Shown here: in pieces, positions 27,499-38,267 of the stretch
Numbering within the stretch: the stretch's first letter is position 1
How the letters are laid out: each line of letters opens with the position of its first letter
Source of the DNA: Acanthornis magna
Taxonomy: Eukaryota > Chordata > Aves > Passeriformes > Acanthizidae
DNA: 64,000 bases
Direction of reading: 5' to 3'
NCBI GenBank assembly: GCA_036785705.1
Contig: JAWUZG010000032.1
Location: forward strand, 16,797,501-16,861,500
Position numbers and translations under genes: made by a program
Notes under the pieces: model-generated
What the model was told of the DNA's origin: nothing
What the model saw: the letters and a program-made list of their open reading frames with translations, nothing else
The model's database searches: none

Positions 27499-30400
27499 TT
27501 ATTATACTTATTTTTAGCTAGTACTACAGCTCAACAACAGCTTAATTTTTTTAACATTTTATAAGTAGAAGCCTGAGCCTACATCCAGCATGTGCACCAA
27601 TCTCATGCTGTCAGCACTTAGGAATCTGAGCAAGAACCTTGAGATGTTAAAACAAATTAGTTAACTTCCGAACATACTGCAGAGAGATTAAAAATAGCCA
27701 AGCAGCTCTTCAAGTTTTAATGACTTCTTTTAATGTGTATTTGTGATGTAGATTATTTATCTGCTTTGAAAAAAGCTATGTTTTCCAACCCATTTGTCTG
27801 TTGCTTAAGGAAGAAAAGAAAAAAGTAGATTAAAGCCCCTTTTTTTACCTGAGAATCAATAACAAATATCAGTGCTCCAGTGCCTCTGAAAATCATCTCA
27901 TAATCAAATGTAGGGTCAAAGAAGTCAATTTGCCCAGGAAAATCCCATATCTGAAAGTTGACAAAGGAGCTGTTGGAAACATCCTCTCTGCAGATCTTGT
28001 TTGTGCTCTCCAAGAAGAGAGTCTCATTCGGCGACATTTTGTGAAAGACAACTTTCTGAATGGAAGACTTTCCACTTCTTCTCAATCCCATGAGCAGGAT
28101 TCTTGGCTTAACTTCAGTACTGAAGGGATCATTGAAATCCAAAACTGAATAAAATCACACAAGAAGAAAAGGAATATACTATGGCAATATTATCAGTAAC
28201 TGCCAGATAACATGCATTTGATATTTATTTTCATGAAATCTTTATTTGAATTTATGCAAAAGTTACCAATGTTCAAGCTTAGAGAGCAGTGCTACAGGCA
28301 TTTTAACTTGAATTATTTGCCCCTTAGGCTATGCTATCAGAAAATCTACTTCTCACCTCTAAGACAGAAACTGTAGAAGGCTTGACTGCTCTGTTTGTAT
28401 GTGAAAAATCTGTTATCACAGACATCCTAAAATACCTAATTTTACTCTAATTAACACTATGCCACATATATTCTTCTTTAAAAGAGTATCATCTGACAAC
28501 AAATACCCTTTTCAGCTGATAGCTACATCACACTACTGAAAGAACAGAGTAAAAGACTGTGTTAAGTACCTCTGCATGATCTTCCTATCTGAGGGCTTCC
28601 TTTCTCTAAAATCAACCGACCAATAAATAAATAAATAAATAAAATCACACATGCAAGGAGCTACAGGAAGAGTTCAACTCAGCAGGCACACAATTCTTCT
28701 ATGTTGGAACTTACAGTACTGAGCTCATGAGGAGTTCTTTTCTAAGGTGCTTAGGATTTCACCTGCTGCTTGTTACATGTGTAAAGGTTTGTTATACAAT
28801 AAATAAGATTAAAGCGTGTCATCTGCCTATTTGCAAAACAAAGGCCTGGGAGCACAGGAGTTTCATTGTGTTACCTACCCAAGTTTGAAACTGGTATCAC
28901 TTTTTCTAGTCCTGATACAGTTATATTAGCATCAAGTAGTTCCAACAGTAAACTATGCTGTTATATCTGTAAGGACATGAATGCATAGCTATCCATTCCT
29001 GTAGGCACACCAACTTTAGCTTCAGGTATTTTTAATCAAAACATCTACAGCAGTTTAAATGGCTGCATTTAGTTGGCCTGTAACTTTGAAATGCCCTTTG
29101 GTGCTGAGGTGAAATGGCACTGCCCTTACACGTAAAAAGCTTTCAAACACCTCTGTGAAACTCTGTCTGCAGTGCCAAACACAAGCAACGCAAAAAATGA
29201 GTTGTCAGTGCTAAATCCACAGAGTACAGTTCGAAGTACACAGAGATCAGGTTTAAAATACTGATCACACAACAGGCTAAACATACTACCTACTGAGGTT
29301 TTGTAGACCTGCTCCCATCCACTGCATGACAGACTATTCAGATTATACATTGTAGCACAACATAATTGCATTTCTTTTTCTTTTTCTGCTGGGATAAGTT
29401 TTGAATTGCAGAAAACTGGCACACACTTATTCACATGCACCGTTCTTGAATATGCCCTGCATACATGAAGTGGTCAGCTTTACTCCCAAAATATGAAAAT
29501 CCTAAACAAAAAACCTCAGCAACAATTTGAACTTGTCAATTTATTACATAGCCTTATCAGCTGAAAAAGATGGAAAGCTTAAAGGAATCCTTTGCCTAAG
29601 AGCATGTTTTGCTCCCGGGATGGTGACCACATCTTGTGTCTTCTTGTGTCCCTCAAGCATCACTCAGAGCTTTCTTAAACACAAGAGCAGGGTATGTCTG
29701 CCAGGAGGCTACAGAACCTTGTCCAGGTCTGTTTGTGCCTCCCAAATTTGAGTGAGAGAGAAGGGCTTCTCAAACTGAAGGTATGGCAGTGCTAGCATAA
29801 AAACATCTCCTGGCGCCATCTACTGGCTTGTGAGGGGTTGTGCCACTCGGTGTAGGCCCATGTCACCAGTGACTGACAGGAGTTCCCAACTCATTATCGG
29901 TGGCATCCTGTCCATTTCAAATACAACTGAAAGGCCTTGGCAAGTATTACCGCCTACTGTGGTCTTGTCAATGACCACACATGAAACACTGCCAGGCAGG
30001 AATAGCACACGGGGGAAACACTTTCAGGCAGAACAGCGATCCCTAACTCTGTAAGAAACTCATCCTCCAAACACAGCAATGGCCACTTCTGCTGATCTAC
30101 ACACAACAAATTAAGGAAGTGAGAAACTGAGGTCAACACGCTGCTCTACTCTTCCCATCAACTTGAACAGGGATAGTACCTCCTGTGGCTGGGAGAAATA
30201 TGTGCCCACAACACTTTACAACTACAGAAGAATAATGAACATCTGTTCTAAGATGATGTAACAATAGTTTACGTTTTGGGGGCACAGTCTCGTCAACAAG
30301 CCAAACCAAACATGCAAGATTTAATGGTGTATCCTCCATGCCACTCTGATTTTTGACCATCAGAAGGGAAAATAATTTATTCAAAGCTTTATAAAGACTT

Positions 30401-33400
30401 TATAAAAAGAACAGTCTTCAGGTTGAGGTTTTATTGCATGTTTCAAAAAAATAAAAAGCCTGCCACTTGCTCTGTATGCAACTGAACTTGCAAAGTCTCA
30501 TTCACCATGGATTTGTACGTTGTGTCCCCTTTCTCTTCCCACCACAATAACACCAACTTCCTCCTGTATGTCTTATGACATATCCTCCAAATAACAGCTG
30601 TGACATGCTGTGGCTGAACTGGAGCTCAGCTGCCACAGAGAACACGCAAAGCTGCTCACCTGTCCCTCTGAGGACACTTCATTTAGCTTTCTTCTCTCTT
30701 CTGAATGCCAGTTTTCCTCAAACTTGTGGGAACTTAATAATCTTTGAGACGTCTTTTGTTGAAATTTGGCTGAAGGTGGACAGCAGTTTCCAAGGTTCTG
30801 ACCATTGATGAGACAACATGAGCACAGGCTACCTACCTAACTCCCTTTTCTTTAAGAAACGAGCTAAGACCCCACATATACCTGAAGAAATATTTTAAAT
30901 AACTTGGGGTTTTACATAGTGGTATTAAATTATTCCAGGCTGTTAGATTTTTACTGATTGTAATGCTTAATAGCAAGAAATTGCTCTCTATTAAAGCCAT
31001 ACAAAAAAAAAACCACAATTTCAACTGCAAACAGAATTAGTGATGAGAAGAATGAATACCAGCTCTTCTGCTAGTAAAACTGTTATTTAGCTTTTGAAAT
31101 CCTGCCAGGTTGAAGACAGGGAAATGTAAGAGTATCATCCAAACCTGAAGAGATACCAAGGCTTCTATAGCACTTCCCTCTTAGAGAGAGTTAAGAGATT
31201 ACCTTATATGTAAAGGAATTGGACGATGCATTGCCTGCCCACATTCCTTTGCAGGAGTACATGACAACTCCTTTTTTAATTTGCCACAGAAATGCCAGTA
31301 GATATATCACTGCAACTTCCCAGACTAGGTTACTGAGTGAGATCATAATATGCCCAAGAGAAACACTAAACTCTGTTCTATAACGGGAAAGATAATTTTC
31401 CCTATTGTGAGATGCAGCACATTTCCTGCTTCATTCACTTTTGCAAAGAGTAAATGTCGTAAAATGCTAGTCTCTAATGCATAACAACAGTCCATCATAT
31501 TTCAACTTTTCTAAGCAGCCATAAAGAACAGAAGCCATGCTTGTTAGAGGCCATATCCATTGAAGTATTCACAAATTTAACTCAAACCTAAAAGAACTTT
31601 CCCCCAGAGAAGCTGCGGAAATTCCTTACAAAACTTAACTGCAGTTGTGTCCTTGCTTATGGAGTGTGTTTTGCATGCATTGCAACATGCAGAAGAGTGC
31701 AGATCTGAGTTGAGAACTGCATGTAGCAGTCCTGACCTCTCACCAGGACGCACAGTACACAATGAATACTTTACTATCTCCTTTACACTATTAGATATAT
31801 AGAGATAACTAAAACAGTTTTTGAAGCCCATCCTGAATTCCAGATCAGTTGCAATTAATTGTCAAAGCAGGTGACTATCAGTGCTTCACAGGCGTATGGG
31901 ATGGGGATGCCACATTCTGTACATCCCACCAGCTTTCAAACATCCAAATAAAATATCACAGCTCATCTGTTCAAGTAACATAAAGCCAAAAGGAATTCTT
32001 TTGCTCATGTTACCATCTGCAAGGTAATGAGTCTCTGAGTCTAGTTTTGAACTAATACAGCTAATAATGGTTTTTTTTCCCCACTAGTACAGTTATATTA
32101 AGTTTTAACCATTTTTGTGTAAAGGAGAGGCAGCAGTCCCAAACTTCCTACTCTTACTTTCAAGCCCATTAATCTTGTAGCATTTCCAGTACTACTGTGA
32201 CTGTGGTATTTGCAGCACTTTGGATTGCTGTCAAGAGAATGCCCTTACAAAACACATACAATGAACATTTTCAACGCTAACAGATGGCCTGAGACTAAAA
32301 AGTTAACAGAAAAAGCTTGTATGCAATGAAGAAGGCTGTTCAGCTACCGCCAGTTCATAGACATTGCAGAAACGCCTGGTGGAAGGAAATTCTTGTGGCT
32401 ACAGAAAAGTCTCAGAACCAGAAGACCTGGTTCCACACTGCCACAAGTGCAGCACTCTGCGATGGTATGTCTTAAAGCCACTTCCTTGGACGCTCTGCAG
32501 AGAGCTTCCCTTGCTTCTAAATACGTTTTAATTGCATCTATAAAAATATGACTAAGCTTTATGTAAATTTAAGTGTTTTAAGGTCTCTTAATATGACCCT
32601 ATGTGTAAACTAAAGGTAAGGACAAGAGCCATGGTTTCAGCATTGAGGCTGGAGACAAGAACCCAGTATGGAGTGAGAGATGACCAATATGAAGTTTTGA
32701 AATCTTCTACATGCTTACAAGAAGAAATTATGCTTTTACTTTAAAGCCTGGCTTTTCTCTTCACTGCCAACAGCCATGCATTGAAGCCATTCTTCTTATA
32801 CTCCCATTTCCATTCTTTCTTTGTAGAAAAGTGGAGGCTGTGACACTGAATTTTGGACTACTTGCTGTACAGAGCCAGGAAGAGAGAACAAAAAAAGGGG
32901 AAAGCCCCTTGCCCTGCAGTGCAGTGTTACACAAAACACAGACCCAAATCCCAGCCCTTTCCATTTCAGATGCTGTATGTCTCTTTCTCCAGAGAATTCA
33001 AAATGAAACAGCCAGGGAATCTAGACAGTTAAAATGGATTTTGTTTTTATCCTGTCTAAAAGTCCCTGCATGGACTGTCTTCTCCTGCTATTTAGAATAT
33101 AAAGGTTTGTTTCTGTTTAGTATAATATTCTGGTGTTCCTATAAAGAAGCAATTGAAATTTTCAGCAGTCTACCAAAGTCCTATTCAAAAATATCCAAAT
33201 AAATTCATCTGAAGACAGAAGATAGATTACTTCTCTAAAGAAAATAGTAAGCTAGTGTAGGACTAAAGAAATACATTAAAATTTATTCTCTTTGCATCAA
33301 AATGAAGGCAATTCTTTAGCAGGTTCAAGTAAGACTTTATTTAGTCTCAGTTACAGCTCTTAGAGTCTAACACTCCTTTAGCTTTTAACCATGACGACTT

Positions 33401-34726
33401 ATACTCAAAAGCATTGACCTTCCTCCCCTCCCCAAAATTACATTAGTCAATGCAGCACCTCCCATGGCAGCCTGCAGGACTGGGCCTTTAAGGAGAAGGG
33501 TTCCACACGCTAATATTGAAGTAGAGTTAAAACATGTGGCCTTTTATTATGCTTTTATAAAAAAACACTTCTTTTTTCATCCTGAGATACTGAGAGTTCT
33601 CCAAGCTCCTTTGAGAAATATGTCTCAGAAGAATGAATTCAGGCTCTGAATGAACGCAACAGGCTCTGAGCTGGCATTTCCTTTTTCTACTGAATGAGAC
33701 TGCTTTTCCTGGTAAGCCCGTCCTTCTTAGCATCACCATCCATACTGACACGGACATGCAGTGAGTAACGCGGGTCCTCACAAGCACAGACGGACATTTA
33801 GCAGAGCCTGCCACTGTGGGACTGACACTCGCAGCTGCGGAGCAGCCCCGGACACAGAGCTGCGTGTAGCCGCTGCCTTTTATAGCGCGACACCCAACCC
33901 CCCACCTCCTTGGCACACTGGGGTCACATCATCAGGCTGTGGCGTCTAATAACTAATAACTCTCACCCCAGACATTAAGAATACTGATGAGAGATTGCAC
34001 ACACGCACTTTGCCTGCACTCCCTTTGCCTCCTCCCTCTTTCCCAACGCTTCCTGCTACCTGTCAGCCCTCGCTTGCCCTGCTCCTGCCTCAGAGCTCCC
34101 TGCACCCTCTGACCCACCGAGCACCCTGACCCCGGCCGGCCCTTCCCATGGCCACCTCCGCAGCATCCCCGCTCCGCCCGGCCTCTCAGCGCCCACCCCC
34201 GTCCCCGCCGGGCCTGCCCTCCCTCTGGACGCCTCGTCTCCCCCGCACCGCTGTCCCTGGTTCCCCTCGCGCCCCAAACCCCACAGGGAGCTTCGCCTCC
34301 TCCCTAACCCATATCCGCAGGCAGCCAAACCTCACCTCCTGGCGGCGGCACCGTGCCCCCCGCCACCGTCCCGGCCTCACCCCGGCCCCCGCCCCGCCCC
34401 GCCTCACCCCACACCCGCACTCGTTGCCGGCCGCTGCCCCGCAGCCCCCTCCGCGCCCGGTGCTGCCCCCCGGCTCTCCGGGAGCTGCCCCAGCCACCGC
34501 CCCCGCAGCCCCGCGGCCGCCGCCACGCTGCTCCCCGCCGCCCCCGGTGCCGCTGCGGCCGCCGCGAGCGGCACTCACACGCCTCATCGCCGCCGCTCTC
34601 GGCGTCGCCGTCCGAGAAGGACTCGGCCCCGTCGGCGTAGCCCGCCAAGCCCACGATCTCCTCCTCCTCTTCCTCCTCCTCGTCCCCCTCTTCCTCCTCC
34701 GGCAGCTTCCTCGGCACCTGGCTCAT
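16294..34726 (-). CDS. RRAGD: RRAGD, Rag GTPase D (complete, seven exons)
   Basis: RagD pairs with RagA or RagB on the lysosome, anchored by Ragulator, and recruits mTORC1 when amino acids are plentiful. Seven exons (34579-34726, 28144-27849, 27413-27214, 26238-26124, 20409-20267, 18520-18372, 16445-16294) total 1203 nt and give 400 residues plus TAA, the same length as human RagD. The order is an acidic N-terminus (1-49), the GTPase domain with P-loop GLRRSGKSS (69-77), switch I around Thr97, DFPGQ (117-121) and HKVD (179-182), then the roadblock-like C-terminal domain. ICREDV (100-105) and the [15 protein letters not shown] stretch fit RagD rather than RagC. Ser76, Thr97, Pro119 and Ile221, altered in human RRAGD kidney and heart disease, are all intact. 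No frameshift or missing exon. Confidence 0.98.
16446..18371 (-). other. RRAGD: RRAGD intron 6
   Basis: A 1926-bp intron in phase 1 with a GTATTT donor and TCTGTAG acceptor. AT-rich; no repeat or RNA gene recognised. Confidence 0.9.
18372..18520 (-). CDS. RRAGD: RRAGD exon 6
   Basis: Residues 301-350 and the first base of 351, in the C-terminal roadblock-like domain. It includes [20 protein letters not shown] and ends SFERK. The acceptor is CTCTTTAG and the donor GTATTT. The residues are nearly identical to human RagD, with small changes such as KDDGTGT for KEDGAGT. Confidence 0.97.
18521..20266 (-). other. RRAGD: RRAGD intron 5
   Basis: A 1746-bp intron, phase 2, with a GTAAGT donor and CTTTAG acceptor. 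An imperfect inverted repeat at 18941-18970 (AACATCATGAG against CTCATGAGATGTT) could form a short hairpin. Nothing else was recognised. Confidence 0.9.
20267..20409 (-). CDS. RRAGD: RRAGD exon 5
   Basis: Residues 254-300 plus two bases of Gly301. It reads [20 protein letters not shown] onward to [18 protein letters not shown], matching the start of the C-terminal roadblock-like domain of RagD. The acceptor is TTGAATAG and the donor GGGTAAGT. Confidence 0.97.
20410..26123 (-). other. RRAGD: RRAGD intron 4
   Basis: A 5714-bp intron in phase 0, with a GTAAGT donor and TTGAATAG acceptor. It contains one old CR1 copy (21845-22245) and a C-rich and A-rich low-complexity run near 23022-23056. No other exon or gene was seen. 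Confidence 0.9.
21845..22245 (+). mobile_element. Old, degraded CR1 LINE fragment, plus orientation
   Basis: A decayed version of the CR1 3' region can be followed: a GAGAGTCTCAGAGAAATGG-like segment, TTCAACCTGAAGAAGAGAAG, CTACAAATATCTAATG, a TTCCATCCTTCCAGATGCTC block, and a tail resembling AGGTCCCTTTCAGCCTAC with TGAGTCTATG at the end. It has more differences than the copy at 38268-38770 and so is older. It lies antisense to RRAGD. Confidence 0.75.
26124..26238 (-). CDS. RRAGD: RRAGD exon 4
   Basis: Completes Ser215 and encodes 216-253: [15 protein letters not shown], then [20 protein letters not shown] and IS. It includes Ile221 and the link from the GTPase domain to the C-terminal domain. 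The acceptor is TTTTTCCAG and the donor GTAAGT. Confidence 0.97.
26239..27213 (-). other. RRAGD: RRAGD intron 3
   Basis: A 975-bp intron in phase 2 with a GTGAGA donor and a pyrimidine-rich CAG acceptor. No repeat or RNA gene seen. Confidence 0.9.
27214..27413 (-). CDS. RRAGD: RRAGD exon 3
   Basis: Residues 149-214 and two bases of Ser215: [20 protein letters not shown], then [20 protein letters not shown] and the [20 protein letters not shown] segment. HKVD (179-182) is the guanine-specificity motif. Human RagD has NTDINFEV where this has NPDINFEI. The acceptor is TTATTAG and the donor GTGAGA. Confidence 0.97.
27414..27848 (-). other. RRAGD: RRAGD intron 2
   Basis: The shortest intron, 435 bp, phase 0, with a GTAAAA donor and TTATTAG acceptor. 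It holds an (AT)n run ending about 45 nt before the exon 3 acceptor. Confidence 0.9.
27459..27493. repeat. (AT)17 dinucleotide repeat
   Basis: An uninterrupted alternating AT tract, followed by TAAAATTTTATTATAC. It sits in RRAGD intron 2, in or just upstream of the expected branch-point zone of exon 3. Confidence 0.97.
27849..28144 (-). CDS. RRAGD: RRAGD exon 2 (P-loop and switch regions)
   Basis: Its first two bases complete residue 50 (Phe); it then encodes 51-148 beginning [19 protein letters not shown]. It carries the P-loop GLRRSGKSS with Ser76 and Ser77, switch I with Thr97, and DFPGQ with Pro119, ending [12 protein letters not shown]. The acceptor is TTTATTCAG and the donor CAGGTAAAA. 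Apart from the first residues it is almost identical to human RagD. An internal ATG just after the acceptor is not a start. Confidence 0.98.
28145..34578 (-). other. RRAGD: RRAGD intron 1
   Basis: A 6434-bp intron in phase 1 with a GTGAGT donor and TTTATTCAG acceptor. It starts in the CpG island and becomes AT-rich below about 33.8 kb. It contains a (TAAA)n run at 28622-28643. The plus-strand frame at 32711-33202 has low-complexity aromatic composition and no coding evidence. No transposon was recognised. Confidence 0.88.
28622..28643. repeat. (AATA)n microsatellite
   Basis: Five tandem copies of a four-base AATA/TAAA unit in RRAGD intron 1. Confidence 0.95.
34579..34726 (-). CDS. RRAGD: RRAGD exon 1 (acidic N-terminus)
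   Basis: The ATG at 34724-34726 opens MSQVPRKLP, like human MSQVLGKPQ. A glutamate-rich run follows ([14 protein letters not shown], residues 10-23), then [20 protein letters not shown], similar to human LVGLADYGDGPDSSDADPD. It ends after 49 codons plus T at a GTGAGT donor. The length equals the human exon despite sequence change, so this start is well supported. The run is coded mainly by GAG/GAA repeats and may vary in length between individuals or species. Confidence 0.95.
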
Positions 34727-34906
34727 GCCGGCCGCGCTCCCGACGGGGCTCGGCGGCCCCTCTGCCTGCGGCGGGCTCGGGGCGCGGGGGGCGCAGGTCC
34801 CGCGCTGGCGCCGCGCCCGCCGCCGCTCCCCTCCTTCCCCCCGCACGGCGCTGGCGGAGCGCGGCGCAGCTGCCGGCGGGGCGGGCGGGGAGGCGGCGTG
34901 ACCCGC

Positions 34907-34916
34907 GTCACCTGAC
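34907..34916. promoter_or_regulatory. RRAGD: CLEAR-like E-box (GTCACCTGAC) in RRAGD promoter
   Basis: The palindrome GTCACCTGAC differs at one base from the CLEAR consensus GTCACGTGAC bound by TFEB, TFE3 and MITF, and lies about 180 bp upstream of the start codon. RRAGD is an established TFEB/MITF target in mammals. The mismatch falls in the central CG, which matters for TFEB, so binding may be weak. Confidence 0.4.
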
Positions 34917-35230
34917 GCGCCCGGTCACGGGCCGCCGGGGCCTCCGCGCTCGCCCGGGCCCGCTCCCGAGCCCGGCCCCTCCGCTGGCACCGGTGGCGCC
35001 GGCGGGCACAGCCGGGCGCTGTGGGATCGCCAGCTGTCTCCGGGGCCTGCCGCCGCCCGCCCCGGCCCTGCTGTCCCGAGAGACAGCCGTGGGAGCGGTG
35101 CACACGCGAGGCGCTGCCCCTGGCGTGCGGGGCACCGCGGCGGGCGAGCGGGGTGGCCAGGTGTGCTAGGCAGCGGCTCCGAGATGGCAGCTGGCGTTTC
35201 TAATACAGGCAGCCTTGCTCATAATCCTTA

Positions 35231-35580
35231 GAGTCACAGAATCAAATAGGTTGGAAAAGACCTCTGCGACCATCAAGTGCAACCTATGACTGAACGCCAC
35301 CACGTCAACTAGACCATGGCACTAAGTGCCACGCCCAGTCTTTCCTTAAACTCCTTCAGGGATCGTGACTCCACCACCTCCCTGGGCAGCCTATTCCAAT
35401 GCCCTTTCTGGGAAGAATTATTGCCTAATGTACAACCTAAATGTCTCCTGAGAGAGCTGAAGACTGTGTCCTCTCGTCCTTTCAATGGTTGCCTGAGAGA
35501 AAAGTCCAATCCCCATCTGGCTACACCCTCCTTTCAAATAGTAGAGAGTGATAAGGTCTCCCCTGAGCCTCCTCTTCTTG
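35231..35580 (-). mobile_element. CR1 LINE 3' fragment, minus orientation
   Basis: It begins on the plus strand at GAGTCACAGAATC, the reverse complement of the terminal ATTCTGTG motif. It continues with GGTTGGAAAAGACCTCTGCG and ends near the CCTGAGCCTCCTCTT block. Its body is close to the copy at 11655-11920, with fewer losses. It is 5'-truncated. Its 3' end faces the RRAGD CpG island, just beyond the island edge. Confidence 0.93.
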
Positions 35581-38267
35581 GTCATGTCCTGCAGCCTCAT
35601 CCTGCACAAAGCCAAAAGACGGACTCGGGACTCTCCTGCATCACCCTACACTCCTTTAGCATGTGGGAGACTGTGGGATCTGGGCAAGACCCGTGTGTGC
35701 CTGGTGCTGCTCAGCTCACCCATCTGCCAAGCCCTCTCCAGCCCTGAATGTGCCCGGCGGCGCTGCCTCCTGCCTGCCCCATGCTCCTTCCATGCTGACT
35801 GTCATCACATGGCCAGCCCAAAATGTTAAGCCAGGCACTGAGGGTGGGTGGTAATATATTTGCAGTATGGGTGAGATTATCTTAGAAATAATAACTTGAT
35901 TAATAAGGAACACTAAAGAAAGCCATACTAGTGAAATCTTGGAAGAGGTTGGGATTTTGATGCCGCTGACAGACCAAGGTGACCTCCCTGCCATTGCTTC
36001 CTCCATGTGTGCTCTGTGAAGACAGAGCCTCCTGCCTCTCACCCAGGCCCCTTCTCAGGAGTTTCCAGTGCTGCTTTTCTTGTCTTGTGCCAGTCTAAGC
36101 TCCAGTGTGTTTATTATCCCCTGGCTATCATCTCATGCTGCCTCCTGTGGTGACCGGCAGCTGAATTCCCAATTTTCCAACAGCAAATCTTCCTGTTTCT
36201 GTTTCTCTCTTATTACTTTTTCCTGTCCTGTTCTCCCTCCTTGCATTCAGTATAATGATTAGACTTCTGTTTGGCGTCTCCACTTTTTTTCTGCAATTGA
36301 TTATTTTTCCACCTGTGCTGCATGACATCTTATCACCAAGCCTTCCAGGCTGCACTAACCCACTGGAGATAATGGAGGTACTTGTCTGTTCAGAGGTGAG
36401 GGAAATCCCCCTTGTCTATTAATATACAAATTTATTGAAATGCCTGCCTTTATTTTCAACTTATCGACGTGCCTGGAAGTTGTGCTTGAACAGATTAACA
36501 ATGTACTAAAAGATTATAGGAAATGTTTCAAAGTTAAATCCTGTACAAGGAATTAGGACTTAGTTTTGGAGCAGGATTTTTTTTGTCAGTCATGTTTTCA
36601 GTATTGTGTCTTGGGACAGCCCTGGGACACATTAGCCTGCTGAAAACCGATGGAAAGAGGAGAGTTTCCAGGTATGTAATGAAGGACCATCTATCTCACA
36701 CACCGGCTGACCACATATGTGCACAAAAGGCTGTTAGGTTTCAAGGCCAGCTTTGGATAGTGGGTCTTGCCCAGAAATCTGTCTGTATTGGGTTTCTTCT
36801 ATACAAAGAGCTATGAAACATGACCAATGAGAGGGAGAATAATTTGGATATATTAAAATACTAAACTAGGGTGCGGAAACTCAAAAATGAGGACTGGTTA
36901 CAATGCAGGTCTTCCCACAACCTTCCCACAACTGACATCAGTGACCTTCTACCTGACCACAACTTGAGGTTCAAAGCCACATAGATTCCAGGCCCATTGC
37001 CAGATAGTTTTATAGAGTAGGGCTGAAGCACTTCTGCCACCCCCTTGGCAAAATACTCTGTCATGGACTCTACATGAGTCTCAGGACTTGCTCCTCCTCT
37101 GCCCCTTTGCCACCAGGTTGTTTTCAGTCCCCTCTGGACTGGGCCTTTTTCTTCTTCTCCTTTTGTCAGGCCGCTTGACTTTGAAGCTTGGTGCACACAA
37201 TGAAACAGCACCCAGCCTTCAGTCACAGGACTTGTAGTAAGGGCAGATAAATATGGGGTTGAGTCTTTGCATATAGGACATGTACAGTGTTAGATGTGAC
37301 TGGACTTTGTCCATAGAGAGCTGCAGTTCCTAGACATGATATACTTTCTGTTTCATTAATTTCTCTTCTCAATACAGAAAAAAAAAAAATACAGAAGAAT
37401 ACAAAAGCAACTGTCTGGATTAGAAAAGATTAATGTTAATTTAGCACAGGGAATAGTCCCACTGACATCCACACAATCTAGGAGCCTGTCTGCATCTAGG
37501 TTTGCAGGATTGTGATAGTGTCTCATCCTGTTCCTGTTAAAGAGTTGAAAACTTCCATGATATACATTGGTGACAGATCAGTGCCAAGAAAGCCTTTTTC
37601 TACAATGTGCTAACATCTTGTTTCTTAATCACAATGATCAAACATAACCAAAACAGTTCTGCAAACTTCTAGATATATGGAAATTGCTAAACACACAGAT
37701 TAACTATTACTCACACAAATACCTCTATTCCTACATTAGAATTTTGCACAATATCAAATCAAATAAAATTCACGAGGTAAGCTTATCCTAAATATGGAAA
37801 TGGCAAACAAAATTGTAATGTGAATAATCACAGTGTGTTTTTATCTCGTTTAGCAACTACATTCTAACTTCAGTAATGACACCAGACTTCAGACTAATGC
37901 TGTAGTTTTGACAAAGCTTTGCTGAGATCAGGGAGGCATCAGAACAATAAATCCAGTCAGTCAGTCTTTCCTGAGGAGCACCAAGCGTTTTGATGTGAAC
38001 CCTACCAGTGTCTACAGATGGTCCTGTCTAACTTGCCTCCCTACCAATTTGTGAATTACTGACATTCACCCATAATTGCCCACATGAACACATGACTAAG
38101 GTGAGCAGAAGGTCCCAGGGACATTGTGATAGCTGGAGGGGTGGGTGAGGCAGTGAGCAGGTACAGTCAGCTTTCAACACATCTCTCTCTAACCTTCAGC
38201 CCAGACTTCAAAGCCCGCTGACTGACTCCCTGCTGGAGGGAAGGGCATCCACAAAATTGTGGAAATT
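35581..38267. other. Divergent intergenic interval between RRAGD and the next CpG island
   Basis: Unique-looking AT-rich sequence with no coding exon. A minus-strand open frame at 36861-37226 has no recognisable similarity. An A11 run lies near 37379-37389. Shared regulatory elements of the two divergent genes could sit here, but none can be read directly. Confidence 0.6.

Larger units (their letters stand above)
34020..35200 (-). promoter_or_regulatory. RRAGD: CpG island promoter of RRAGD
   Basis: A GC-rich, CpG-dense block covers the first exon, the start of intron 1 and about 470 bp upstream. There is no TATA box near the expected start. GC boxes (GGGCGGGG-type) lie near 34880-34892. A dense cluster of TGAC/GTCA half sites spans 34899-34927 and includes the CLEAR-like palindrome. 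Long open frames on both strands here come from base composition. Confidence 0.88.

Noticed and set aside
32711..33202. 163-codon plus-strand frame in RRAGD intron 1
   Set aside because: Composition follows AT-rich intron sequence; no similarity or splice structure.
16294..34726. RRAGC instead of RRAGD
   Set aside because: Signature residues ([25 protein letters not shown] start, tail ending NGTPR) fit RagD; RagC has different residues at these sites and lies elsewhere in vertebrate genomes.
34148..34915. 255-codon plus-strand frame over the RRAGD CpG island
   Set aside because: Proline/arginine-rich composition typical of CpG islands; it is the opposite strand of RRAGD exon 1 and its promoter.
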